Shown: positions 1 to 7,485 of the stretch, one piece after another
Numbering within the stretch: position 1 is the first letter of the stretch
How the letters are laid out: each line of letters starts with the position of its first letter
Assembly: GCA_019114015.1 (NCBI GenBank)
Contig: DXGG01000143.1
Coordinates: 1 to 10,724, forward strand
Direction of reading: 5' to 3'
DNA length: 10,724 nucleotides
Source of the DNA: Candidatus Onthomorpha intestinigallinarum
GTDB lineage: Bacteria > Bacteroidota > Bacteroidia > Bacteroidales > P3
Program-made: the position numbers and the translations under genes
Notes under the pieces: model-generated
The model's database searches: none
Seen by the model: the letters and a program-made list of their open reading frames with translations, nothing else
What the model was told of the DNA's origin: nothing

Positions 1-17
1 ATAACGTACGGTATTTG

Positions 18-809
18 TCATAAGGGTTGAAACAGTCCCGCCGAGGAAAAGACCTCTTCCACCTTTGCCTGCGCATCCTTGCCCGATATCTTCTCTCCGT
101 AAAGCCTGCATGCAAACGAATAGGAAAAGCCCTTGCCCTCTATATAACCTACGTACCATCCCATAGTATTGTCTCTGCCTGTTCCGGTCTTTCCATATAT
201 TGCCGATGCTTTTCCATGCTTGCTCAGCATTACTTCTTTCAGTATTTTCATGGATTTTTCTCCGAAAGGCAGTTTTTTGTTGACCAGTTTCTCCATAAGC
301 CGTGCCTGCTCCAAAGGAGAAATCATTATGGAGCGGCCGTTCTCATCCTCAAGCCAAAATATGTCGGTTCCCATGCTTATGTCCTTGTTTCCGTAGTTTA
401 TTCTGCTCAGCCACATGTTCATATTGTCTTTCCCGATGTGTCTTGCCAGATTCTGATAGGCAGGAACGCATGACGTCTTGAAAGCCTCCGACAGATTCAT
501 GTCTCTGTTCCATTCCGCTCGCTGTCTTTCAACGCTGTCCCACTTGTAGAACAAATCCGACGATGAGTCTATTACCCCGCATTCAATGCCTATAAGAGTG
601 TTCCATATCTTGAATGTGGAGTAGGGAGAAGAAGCCTTGCTCGCATAGTCCCCGTTGGCAACCATCTCTTCGGACGTATCGTTGTTTATTATCACCATGG
701 AGTCTTTTTCACCCTTTATTTGAGCTGACATGTTCTCTTTTAGCTTGTTTCCCCCGCTGCAAGAGAAAAACAGTATTGAGGCAATTATCGCCGCAGTCTT
801 TATTTTCAT
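18..809 (-). CDS. blaOXA: Class D (OXA-type) serine beta-lactamase, putative lipoprotein
   Basis: Predicted to hydrolyse beta-lactams through an acyl-serine intermediate in the periplasm. The 263-residue protein is the usual length for class D enzymes (OXA-10 is 266). Visible motifs are S64-T-F-K67 (nucleophile and the lysine that is carbamylated in this family), S113-C-V115 (S-x-V), Y139-G-N141, W152 in the FWLE segment (equivalent to the OXA-10 Trp that protects the carbamyl-lysine), and K207-T-G209 followed by GWYVG. Residues 1-17 form a hydrophobic signal ending in FFSC, a loose lipobox with Cys17 as the likely lipidated residue. This, and an in-frame TGA six bases upstream, supports the ATG at 809. 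By-eye alignment puts Lys244 where OXA-10 has the substrate-carboxylate-binding Arg250. KTGTG also occurs in BlaR1-type sensor domains, but there is no zinc-protease or multi-pass membrane part here, so a free enzyme is favoured. Family call is firm; spectrum cannot be read. Confidence 0.94.
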   Translation of the reverse strand: MKIKTAAIIASILFFSCSGGNKLKENMSAQIKGEKDSMVIINNDTSEEMVANGDYASKASSPYSTFKIWNTLIGIECGVIDSSSDLFYKWDSVERQRAEWNRDMNLSEAFKTSCVPAYQNLARHIGKDNMNMWLSRINYGNKDISMGTDIFWLEDENGRSIMISPLEQARLMEKLVNKKLPFGEKSMKILKEVMLSKHGKASAIYGKTGTGRDNTMGWYVGYIEGKGFSYSFACRLYGEKISGKDAQAKVEEVFSSAGLFQPL

Positions 810-822
810 AAACTGTCATATT

Positions 823-848
823 AAAAAGGAGGGCATAATACCCTCCTT
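823..848 (-). terminator. Rho-independent terminator downstream of mutB
   Basis: A perfect 8-bp stem (826-833 pairs with 841-848; AAGGAGGG/CCCTCCTT) encloses a 7-nt loop. On the minus strand the 3' arm leads into five T residues. It lies 30 bases past the mutB stop, so it should end mutB transcription before the beta-lactamase, whose start codon is only about 12 bases beyond the T tract. Without the T tract in the other orientation it is unlikely to act on the plus strand. Confidence 0.82.
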
Positions 849-855
849 GAACAAT

Positions 856-863
856 CAAACTTA
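856..863 (-). promoter_or_regulatory. Candidate Bacteroidota -7 promoter element for the beta-lactamase
   Basis: The minus strand reads TAAGTTTG, an exact match to the TAnnTTTG -7 element recognised by Bacteroidota housekeeping sigma factor. It lies between the mutB stop and the hairpin at 823-848. No TTTG is seen at the expected -33 distance, where the sequence is AT-rich. If used, transcription would begin close to 850, giving a roughly 40-nt leader that starts with the terminator hairpin. The match is short, so this is only a candidate. Confidence 0.4.
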
Positions 864-878
864 TTGAAAAAAAATAAA

Positions 879-3029
879 TTACTTTCTCGAAGCCAACAGA
901 AGTTCCAACATGGTTATGGCACTTTCGGAAATTATGGAACCCGGTCCGAATATTGCGGCAGCTCCTGCCTTGTAAAGGAAGTCGTAATCCTGTGGAGGGA
1001 TTACACCGCCGACAACAACCATTATGTCCTCGCGTCCGAGTTTCTTCAATTCCTCAATCACCTGAGGCACCAATGTCTTGTGTCCTGCAGCCAGGGAAGA
1101 CACTCCGAGGATGTGGACATCGTTTTCAACGGCTTGTTTTGCACTCTCGGCAGGTGTCTGGAACAACGGTCCCATGTCCACGTCGAATCCGAGGTCTGCA
1201 TAACCCGTGGCAACCACCTTGGCACCGCGGTCGTGGCCGTCCTGACCCATCTTGGCTATCATTATACGAGGTCTTCTTCCCTCTATCTTTGCAAACTCGT
1301 CACACAAGGTCTGAGCCTTCTTGAAGCTTGCATTATCTTTCGTATCTGCACTGTACACGCCTGAAATAAGATTTATTTTTGCTTTGTAACGTCCGAAATG
1401 TTTCTCAAGTGCATAGGAAATCTCACCCAATGAGGCTCTCTTTCTTGCACAGTCTATGGAGTATTCCAAAAGGTTGCCCTTGCCCGTTGCCGCAACGTTG
1501 GACAAAGCCTCCAAAGCGGACTGTACGTCTGCTTCGTTTCTTTCCGCCCTCAACTTGGCCAAACGCTTTATCTGCGCCTCACGTACGGCCGTGTTGTCTA
1601 TTTCGAGCGTCTCTATCGTGTCTTCGGAATCAAGACGGTATTTGTTTACTCCCAATATCGTATCCTTGCCCGAGTCTATTCTTGCCTGTTTTCTCGCTGA
1701 GGCTTCCTCTATTCTCATCTTAGGAACGCCGCTCTCTATTGCGGCTGCCATACCTCCCAATTTCTCAACCTCCTGTATGTGTCCCCATGCTCTGTGTGCT
1801 ATCTCGTGAGTAAGGCTTTCAACGTAATAGCTTCCTGCCCATGGATCCACGTTGCGGCAGATGTTGGTTTCCTCCTGCAAGTATATCTGCGTGTTACGCG
1901 CTATGCGGGCCGAAAAGTCCGTAGGCAATGCAATGGCCTCGTCCAAGGCGTTGGTGTGAAGCGACTGAGTGTGTCCCAAAGCTGCTCCCAATGCCTCTAT
2001 ACATGTTCTGCCCACGTTGTTGAACGGATCCTGTTCGGTAAGCGACCAACCCGAAGTCTGACTGTGGGTACGCAATGCCAGCGATTTAGGATTCTTAGGG
2101 TTGAACTGTTTTACCAGTTTTGCCCACAACATTCTGGCAGCCCTCATCTTCGCTATCTCCATGAAGTGATTCATGCCTATCGCCCAGAAGAACGACAAAC
2201 GCGGTGCGAACTGGTCAACGGTCATTCCTGCATTTATACCTGCACGTATGTATTCCAATCCGTCTGCCAATGTGTAGGCCATCTCTATGTCGCATGTTGC
2301 GCCGGCCTCCTGCATGTGGTAACCTGAAATAGATATGGAGTTGAACTTAGGCATGTTCTTCGAGGTGAACTCGAATATGTCGGCGATTATCTTCATTGAA
2401 GGCTTAGGAGGATATATGTAAGTGTTTCTCACCATGAATTCCTTCAATATGTCGTTCTGTATGGTACCCGAAAGCTTGTCCATTGATACGCCCTGTTCCT
2501 CGGCGGCTATGATGTAGAACGAAAGTATGGGAAGAACGGCTCCGTTCATGGTCATGGAAACCGACATCTTGTCCAAAGGTATCTGGTCGAACAGTATCTC
2601 CATGTCCAATATGGAATCTACCGCAACGCCGGCCTTGCCGACATCGCCCACAACCCTTTCATGGTCGGAGTCGTATCCTCTGTGCGTTGCAAGGTCAAAG
2701 GCCACGGAAAGACCCTTCTGTCCTGCGGCTATGTTCCTGCGGTAAAAGGCGTTGGACTCTTCAGCGGTAGAAAAACCTGCATACTGACGTATCGTCCACG
2801 GCCTCATCACGTACATTGTGGAATAAGGTCCGCGGAGATTAGGAGCTATGCCTGCCGCATAGTTCAGATGTTCCATTCCCTCCAGGTCGGCCTTTCCATA
2901 TACGGGCTTTACCGGTATTTGCTCGGGAGTAAGCCATGATTTCTCGTTGCCTGCTTCCTTTTCCCATTCTCCGAAGTCCTTAGGCGTGGCAAAGGACTTG
3001 AAGTCGATGTTTGTGAAATTCGGTCTCAT
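879..3029 (-). CDS. mutB: Methylmalonyl-CoA mutase, large (catalytic) subunit
   Basis: Adenosylcobalamin-dependent interconversion of succinyl-CoA and (R)-methylmalonyl-CoA in the cytoplasm, a step of propionate/succinate metabolism in Bacteroidota. The 716 residues match the full-length large subunit (about 715-730). The N-terminal TIM-barrel carries RQYAGF with Tyr83, Arg201, Tyr237-His238, His322 and Gln324. These correspond by a constant offset of six to Propionibacterium Tyr89, Arg207, Tyr243-His244, His328 and Gln330. The C-terminal cobalamin domain (from about 585) has D597-G-H599-D-R-G602, with His599 the lower axial cobalt ligand. The ATG at 3029 begins the family-typical MRPNF segment and is preceded by an AT-rich leader without a Shine-Dalgarno site. 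In many relatives mutA (small subunit) lies immediately upstream; here upstream is non-coding, so the partner must be encoded elsewhere or the protein may work as a homodimer like E. coli Sbm. No damage is seen. Confidence 0.98.
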   Translation of the reverse strand: MRPNFTNIDFKSFATPKDFGEWEKEAGNEKSWLTPEQIPVKPVYGKADLEGMEHLNYAAGIAPNLRGPYSTMYVMRPWTIRQYAGFSTAEESNAFYRRNIAAGQKGLSVAFDLATHRGYDSDHERVVGDVGKAGVAVDSILDMEILFDQIPLDKMSVSMTMNGAVLPILSFYIIAAEEQGVSMDKLSGTIQNDILKEFMVRNTYIYPPKPSMKIIADIFEFTSKNMPKFNSISISGYHMQEAGATCDIEMAYTLADGLEYIRAGINAGMTVDQFAPRLSFFWAIGMNHFMEIAKMRAARMLWAKLVKQFNPKNPKSLALRTHSQTSGWSLTEQDPFNNVGRTCIEALGAALGHTQSLHTNALDEAIALPTDFSARIARNTQIYLQEETNICRNVDPWAGSYYVESLTHEIAHRAWGHIQEVEKLGGMAAAIESGVPKMRIEEASARKQARIDSGKDTILGVNKYRLDSEDTIETLEIDNTAVREAQIKRLAKLRAERNEADVQSALEALSNVAATGKGNLLEYSIDCARKRASLGEISYALEKHFGRYKAKINLISGVYSADTKDNASFKKAQTLCDEFAKIEGRRPRIMIAKMGQDGHDRGAKVVATGYADLGFDVDMGPLFQTPAESAKQAVENDVHILGVSSLAAGHKTLVPQVIEELKKLGREDIMVVVGGVIPPQDYDFLYKAGAAAIFGPGSIISESAITMLELLLASRK

Positions 3030-3094
3030 TATATCAGAAGTATTTATAATTTATTTTCCATTTAAAACTGTCTAAATGACTACGTTTCAACCTG

Positions 3095-3126
3095 CAAAAT
3101 TACTTTTTTATTTTGAACCCGCCAAT
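3095..3126 (-). promoter_or_regulatory. mutB: Candidate mutB promoter (Bacteroidota type)
   Basis: On the minus strand 3102-3095 reads TAATTTTG, an exact TAnnTTTG -7 element. Twenty bases upstream, 3126-3123 reads ATTG, a 3-of-4 match to the TTTG -33 element. Initiation would fall near 3088, giving a leader of about 58 nt. Position, spacing and orientation all fit mutB; the assignment rests on consensus matching only. Confidence 0.5.
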
Positions 3127-3141
3127 AAAAACGCCAATAAA
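3120..3141. repeat. Tandem 10-bp direct repeat overlapping the mutB -33 region
   Basis: CGCCAATAAA occurs at 3120-3129 and again at 3132-3141, separated by two bases (period 12). The first copy covers the proposed -33 element of mutB. Two identical sites close to one helical turn apart at a promoter would suit a DNA-binding regulator, but no regulator is identified and chance in AT-rich DNA is possible. Confidence 0.4.
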
Positions 3142-3209
3142 TTGAACAGGGATTCGAATGTCTTCGGATTGGTAAAAACGAAAAGCCGTTTCGCTTCTAC
3201 GGAATTTGA

Positions 3210-3260
3210 TTCTGAAAAAATGTTTTCAGAAAAGAAAAAAATAAATTCTGAAAACATTTT
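3210..3260. repeat. Competing inverted repeats with a shared central arm
   Basis: Three copies of one 9-mer are arranged as arm, inverted arm, arm: TTCTGAAAA (3210-3218), its complement TTTTCAGAA (3223-3231), and TTCTGAAAA again (3246-3254). The middle arm can pair with the left arm (9 bp, 4-nt loop) or with the right arm, where pairing extends to 15 perfect base pairs (3217-3231 with 3246-3260, 14-nt A-rich loop). The two hairpins exclude each other. It lies 181-231 bases upstream of mutB and about 580 bases upstream of the adhesin start. It could be a binding site, a structured RNA segment or the trace of a small mobile element; no function is assigned. Confidence 0.6.
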
Positions 3261-3553
3261 CATTGTAATCAAAATCGGGGGAAAACGTCTTTTGAGGCTG
3301 TTCCGTTTTTTGCCTTACATGCTTTGCGTAAGCTCCGATACCATTAAAAAACATTAAATTTTATACAAGCAGAAGTATCGTGAAAATAAAATATTTATAT
3401 TGCAAACCAATAACGATAATGACTTGGTCGTGAAAGCTGTGCAAATACATAAGGAAATAGATACATTCCCAATTTTGACGGGGAAAGGGCGTGTGTTTGC
3501 ATATGCTTCGGAAAACATACAGTTTCTTTGTAAGAATAATTTGAGCATATAAA

Positions 3554-3581
3554 GGGTTGCGGTTCTTTGCAAGCCTTTTTT
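3554..3581 (+). terminator. Weak terminator-like hairpin with T tract in the adhesin upstream region
   Basis: On the plus strand 3554-3560 pairs with 3569-3575 (seven positions, one G-G mismatch, 8-nt loop), followed by six T residues at 3576-3581. No plus-strand gene precedes it, so if real it would act on a transcript starting upstream of it, for example as a leader terminator for the gene at 3838. The stem is imperfect and the assignment is weak. Confidence 0.3.
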
Positions 3582-3589
3582 ATGGCGTT

Positions 3590-3601
3590 GGGTCGTGACC
3601 C
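3590..3601. promoter_or_regulatory. Short perfect palindrome, possible operator
   Basis: GGGTC-GT-GACCC is a perfect five-base inverted repeat around a two-base centre, only nine bases past the T tract at 3576-3581. It stands out as GC-rich in an AT-rich stretch. It could be a dimeric regulator site for the adhesin gene, but nothing in the window identifies a regulator. Confidence 0.25.
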
Positions 3602-3837
3602 GTTCCTTTAAGACATCATTTGAATATTGTTTTCGGTTATCAGCATAGGGATATTGTTTCAATTGTGCTGGGCTTCATCGACAGGAAGTTTAGGATTAAC
3701 GGAATAATATCGTTGTATTATGATTTGAAAATCAGGGTGAATCCGACTCATGTGTGATTCTGCTTACAGAAAAAGAGGAATGGGAGGTTGCCCTTGTGAT
3801 ATTTGACAAGAATAGTTATCATTTAAAAATAAATATT

Positions 3838-6800
3838 ATGAAACGAATTTTATTATTTGCAATGGCAATAGTCTTTGCCCTGCACCTGTCGGCGCAGGAG
3901 ACGACGTATGCTGTCGGGGAATATGGTACGAGTACGTCTTATTATGTTCCTGTCAATAATTTTTTCAAGTACAGTTATACACAAAGTATTTATCCGGCCG
4001 ATTCATTGGAGGCCGGATTGATTACTGCAATAAGCTACAAGTATGCTCATACTTCCTCTTGCTCTGTCAACCCGTCAACCATTTATGTTGCGGAGGTCAG
4101 TCGCAGTACGTTTGCAAGCAGTACGGACTATGAACCTTTGTCCAATCTGACACAGGTTTTCAGCGGCAGCGTAACCTATTCTCAAGGATGGGTGAGGATA
4201 GATTTTGATCAGCCTTTCAACTACACCGGTGAAGGCAACCTCTTGGTGGCTTATCTTAATGAAACGGGAGATTATCCCGGTTCGGCTTATGATTTCAATA
4301 CTTTCAGCAGATCTTCCGGCAGTATTGATTATTATTCGGATAATTCTCCTATATCTCCGTCGAGTCCTTCCGCTACTAGTAATCAAAAAAGAGATTTTGT
4401 TCCTTGTACAAAATTTCATGTATGGCCTAATGATGGATATTGTTATCCTCCGGAGAATGTGACGGCAAGGAATATTACTCAAACTGAGGCGGAAATTACA
4501 TGGACAACCAATGAAAATGCCACCTCGAGTGAATACGGCATTGCCTACAAGGCACAAGACAGCGACGAATGGATAGAGCTTGAGAGTTCTCTTTCGGCAG
4601 AGAGTTATACAATCACGGATTTATCTCCTTTCACAAGATACGATGTAAAGGTTTGGACTGTATGTTCGGATTCGAACAGCAGGGAAATCATTAGAAGTTT
4701 TGTGACCAATCCAGATGAGAGTTTGATACAGTATACTCCTTATTACGAAAATTTCGACAATATCGGAGACATATCCGAGTGGACGATAACCAACGGGACG
4801 GCACTAAATCAGTGGCATCAGGGTACTGCGGTGAACAATACTCTTGACGAATATGGAGAGCCTACATGGGAAGGTGGCGCAATGTATATAAGCAACGACA
4901 ACGGAGTGAACAATAGTTATAATATTTCTTCTGCCTCCACGGTTTATTTTTCGACAATCATAGGTTTCGGAGATGCTCAGGGTTTTGAGTTGAGTTTTGA
5001 CCGCAGGCAGGCAGGACAGACCACTTACGACTATACGAGGGTTTATCTCTTGGATGCTGATGCGGAATTGTCCAATTCTTCGATTCCTAACACGGGAGCA
5101 ATTACGGACATTTTGCAGTCTACCACTTCTTATGAATGGGAGAGGGATGTGGTGTTTATACCTGCCACCTATGCAAATACAGTCAAAAAGCTTGTATTCA
5201 TGTGGACAAACAATGCCTATACTGGAACGCAGCCGCCGGCTGCCATAGACAATATTTCCATAAGGGAGTTGAATTGCGGAAGTCTTTCGGATGTTGCTGT
5301 CGAAACTACGGACATGGATGGCTATGTGGAGACGGTTGTTACTTTTAATGATCCGAATGAAGAAAACATTTCGGAGTATGTTGTTGAGTACAAACTGGAA
5401 ACGGAAAGCACCTATTCCTATTACACCACTACGGATTATCCTGTTGTTGTTCCCGATTTGCTATATGGCAGCAGGTACGAATTGAGGGTTATTGCGGTAT
5501 GTAACGATACGGATTCGTCTTTCGTATCCGAAACTATTGTATTCAATACGCCTTGTGCCGTGATATCCGAATTTCCGTATGTTACGAATTTTGAGGAATC
5601 GTTCATAGATGAGGACGGAGTGATAGGCAATCGCGAGGCTCCTATTTGTTGGTACAACATTAATGGCGGATATAGCTCTTATTATTGGAACAGGACTACT
5701 ACGGCATCTAATGTGTTCAACGGGGCGGCGTCATTGTATTTGTCCGGCTCGACATCAACGACTACGAATTACGATTTCTCCGAGTGGTTCATATCTCCAG
5801 TGTTTGCACTTACGGGAGGGGAAAGGCTTAACTTTATGGCCAAAGCTACCAATACAACCAATTCTCCGGTTTTGAAGATTTATGCCAAGGATGTTTCCGA
5901 TGGAGACATAACGACCATGGCGGATACATCAGGTTTTACCTTGGTTCAATCCGTTCCTCTTACCATATCTGATAATTTCGAGTTTTATGAAGTGTATCTT
6001 GATGCTTTTTCGGGCAATACGCGTTTTGCCTTGGTTGTAAATCAAATGTCATCTTCGTTTTATCTGGATTCCTTGATTGTTAGTGAGATACCTGATTGTC
6101 CTGATGTTTATGATTTTTCCGTTTCTGCAGCGTCGCTTGAGAGTGCATCAGTTAATTTAAATACGGATAACTCGAATGGAAGCGGTTGGGTTATAGCCTA
6201 TGGACAGGCTGAGTCCATTGAGGCGTTCGATCCTGAATCAGCAGAGACAGTTACTGTTTCTGATGCAGAAGAATTCCCTTACATTATAGAAGGATTGAAT
6301 AGCGGTGAAACTTATTATTTCGCTGCCAAGCAGGATTGCGGGGGCAATTTCACATCCACTCTCTCGGCTCTTATTCCTACCTCCACTATAACATTGCCGT
6401 ACTATCAAAATTTCGATGATCCGGAAAATATGGCAGAGATAACGATAGACAACGATACCGCTACAAACAAGTGGCATTACGGTACTGTCGTTAACAATAC
6501 GTTTGACGATAACGGTATGGTTACATCAGGCGGTGGAGCAATGTATATAAGTGATAATGATGGTCAAACAAATAGCTACACAATTACATCCGCCGGTACC
6601 GTATATTTTTCTACGATAATAGAATTTGGAGATGCTGCTGGATATTTGTTGAGTTTTGACAGAAAACAGGCAGGTGAAAGTACCTACGACTATACGAGAG
6701 TTTATTTGATCGATTTGAATGTGGAGCTGGGTACAGATGTTCCTAATGTTTCCAATGCAATAACCGATAAATTGAAAACGACGGACGGTATGTGGGAAAG

Positions 6801-7485
6801 ACATGAAATATATTTGGATGACAGTTGGTCCAACACGGTTAAGAGATTGGTGTTTATGTGGAGTAACGATGGCTCTATGGGAACACAGCCGCCTGCAGCC
6901 ATAGACAACATATCTCTTGTATCTACGTCTTGCGGAATGATTTCCGATGTAAATGTACAGGTGGATGATGAGGAAGGTTCGTTATCGGCCACTCTCACTT
7001 TTAGCGACCCTAACGAAAGCACTTCCGAATATATTGTCGAGTACAAGTCAACGGAAACGTCAGGAGGTTGGACATCATTCATAACTACGGATTATCCTAT
7101 AGTCCTTACGGATTTGGATTATTCCACCAATTATGATTTGTTGATAAGGGCGGTTTGTGATGATGCTGACACATCCTTTGTATCCGATACTGTTTCCATT
7201 TCCACTCCTTGCGGAGTCATAACCAATTTGCCTTATGTCATGTGTTTTGAAGATGCGTTCACTACGGCAGATGGAGTGATAGGTGATCGTGTAGCTCCTC
7301 GTTGTTGGTACAACATCAATGGCGGATATAGCTCCTATTATTGGAACAGAGGAACGACTACATCGTATTTGTACGACGGGGATGCCTATTTATATTTTTC
7401 CGGTACTACTTCAACTTCCACTACTTATGACTTTTCGGATTGGGTGATATCTCCGGTGTTTGGTCTTACGGGAGGCGAAAGTTGA
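3838..7485 (+). CDS. FN3 / choice-of-anchor J domain protein, N-terminal fragment of the giant gene
   Basis: Open frame of 1,215 codons from the chosen start. An in-frame ATG at 3754 would add 28 residues, but they would sit in front of a good signal peptide (MKRILLFAMAIVFALHLSA), and 3838 is preceded by the A/T-rich leader usual in this phylum, so 3838 is preferred. It contains the signal peptide, the N-terminal domain, four FN3 modules, two type-A modules marked by GTQPPAAIDNI near their ends, one complete type-B module marked by WYNINGGYSSYYWNR, and the first half of a second B module. It stops in mid-domain after LTGGES. If translated as is, the product lacks any C-terminal sorting or anchoring domain and ends in a half-folded module, so it would probably not be displayed. 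Confidence 0.8.
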   Translation: MKRILLFAMAIVFALHLSAQETTYAVGEYGTSTSYYVPVNNFFKYSYTQSIYPADSLEAGLITAISYKYAHTSSCSVNPSTIYVAEVSRSTFASSTDYEPLSNLTQVFSGSVTYSQGWVRIDFDQPFNYTGEGNLLVAYLNETGDYPGSAYDFNTFSRSSGSIDYYSDNSPISPSSPSATSNQKRDFVPCTKFHVWPNDGYCYPPENVTARNITQTEAEITWTTNENATSSEYGIAYKAQDSDEWIELESSLSAESYTITDLSPFTRYDVKVWTVCSDSNSREIIRSFVTNPDESLIQYTPYYENFDNIGDISEWTITNGTALNQWHQGTAVNNTLDEYGEPTWEGGAMYISNDNGVNNSYNISSASTVYFSTIIGFGDAQGFELSFDRRQAGQTTYDYTRVYLLDADAELSNSSIPNTGAITDILQSTTSYEWERDVVFIPATYANTVKKLVFMWTNNAYTGTQPPAAIDNISIRELNCGSLSDVAVETTDMDGYVETVVTFNDPNEENISEYVVEYKLETESTYSYYTTTDYPVVVPDLLYGSRYELRVIAVCNDTDSSFVSETIVFNTPCAVISEFPYVTNFEESFIDEDGVIGNREAPICWYNINGGYSSYYWNRTTTASNVFNGAASLYLSGSTSTTTNYDFSEWFISPVFALTGGERLNFMAKATNTTNSPVLKIYAKDVSDGDITTMADTSGFTLVQSVPLTISDNFEFYEVYLDAFSGNTRFALVVNQMSSSFYLDSLIVSEIPDCPDVYDFSVSAASLESASVNLNTDNSNGSGWVIAYGQAESIEAFDPESAETVTVSDAEEFPYIIEGLNSGETYYFAAKQDCGGNFTSTLSALIPTSTITLPYYQNFDDPENMAEITIDNDTATNKWHYGTVVNNTFDDNGMVTSGGGAMYISDNDGQTNSYTITSAGTVYFSTIIEFGDAAGYLLSFDRKQAGESTYDYTRVYLIDLNVELGTDVPNVSNAITDKLKTTDGMWERHEIYLDDSWSNTVKRLVFMWSNDGSMGTQPPAAIDNISLVSTSCGMISDVNVQVDDEEGSLSATLTFSDPNESTSEYIVEYKSTETSGGWTSFITTDYPIVLTDLDYSTNYDLLIRAVCDDADTSFVSDTVSISTPCGVITNLPYVMCFEDAFTTADGVIGDRVAPRCWYNINGGYSSYYWNRGTTTSYLYDGDAYLYFSGTTSTSTTYDFSDWVISPVFGLTGGES
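4741..6399 (+). repeat. Tandem coding super-repeat, copy 1 (A - FN3 - B - FN3)
   Basis: First copy of a four-module coding unit, counted from YYENFD at 4741 to the next YYQNFD at 6400 (1659 bp). Landmarks that recur in the next copy are TYDYTRVYL, GTQPPAAIDNI (5224), WYNINGG (5650), VLKIYAKDV and AYGQAESI (6196). Most landmarks recur at an offset of exactly 1656 bp before 7481, with one extra codon inside this copy's A module. The protein similarity is high, while DNA identity is patchy. Confidence 0.85.

Larger units (their letters stand above)
3030..3837. other. 808-bp intergenic region between divergent mutB and the giant adhesin gene
   Basis: The stretch separates the diverging starts of mutB and the adhesin gene. 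It contains open frames of 93 codons (3076-3357, plus) and 102 codons (3354-3662, minus), but neither has a recognisable domain or family resemblance, and the first overlaps the candidate mutB promoter. I treat both as non-coding. What can be seen is the candidate mutB promoter with a direct repeat (3095-3141), competing inverted repeats (3210-3260), a weak hairpin plus T tract (3554-3581), a 12-bp palindrome (3590-3601), and a short AT-rich leader before 3838. No exact TAnnTTTG element was found on the plus strand, so the adhesin promoter is unassigned. No tRNA or transposase remnant was recognised. Confidence 0.7.

Noticed and set aside
953..2939. Plus-strand open frames opposite mutB
   Set aside because: They are antisense shadows of a full-length, motif-complete mutB and show no recognisable protein family.
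3210..3260. Invertible promoter (phase-variation) element upstream of the adhesin
   Set aside because: The inverted arms are only 4-14 bases apart, too close to flank an invertible promoter segment, and no invertase gene is present in the window.
3076..3357. 93-codon plus-strand open frame upstream of the adhesin
   Set aside because: Low-complexity, Lys/Phe-rich translation with no recognisable domain; it overlaps the candidate mutB promoter and the inverted repeats; no convincing translation signal.
3354..3662. 102-codon minus-strand open frame in the intergenic region
   Set aside because: No family resemblance, no signal or domain, and an improbable composition; it also covers the hairpin and palindrome. 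Kept as non-coding.
3754..3837. Upstream in-frame ATG extending the adhesin by 28 residues
   Set aside because: The extension would precede a clear signal peptide with polar sequence, whereas 3838 starts exactly at the signal peptide after an A/T-rich leader.
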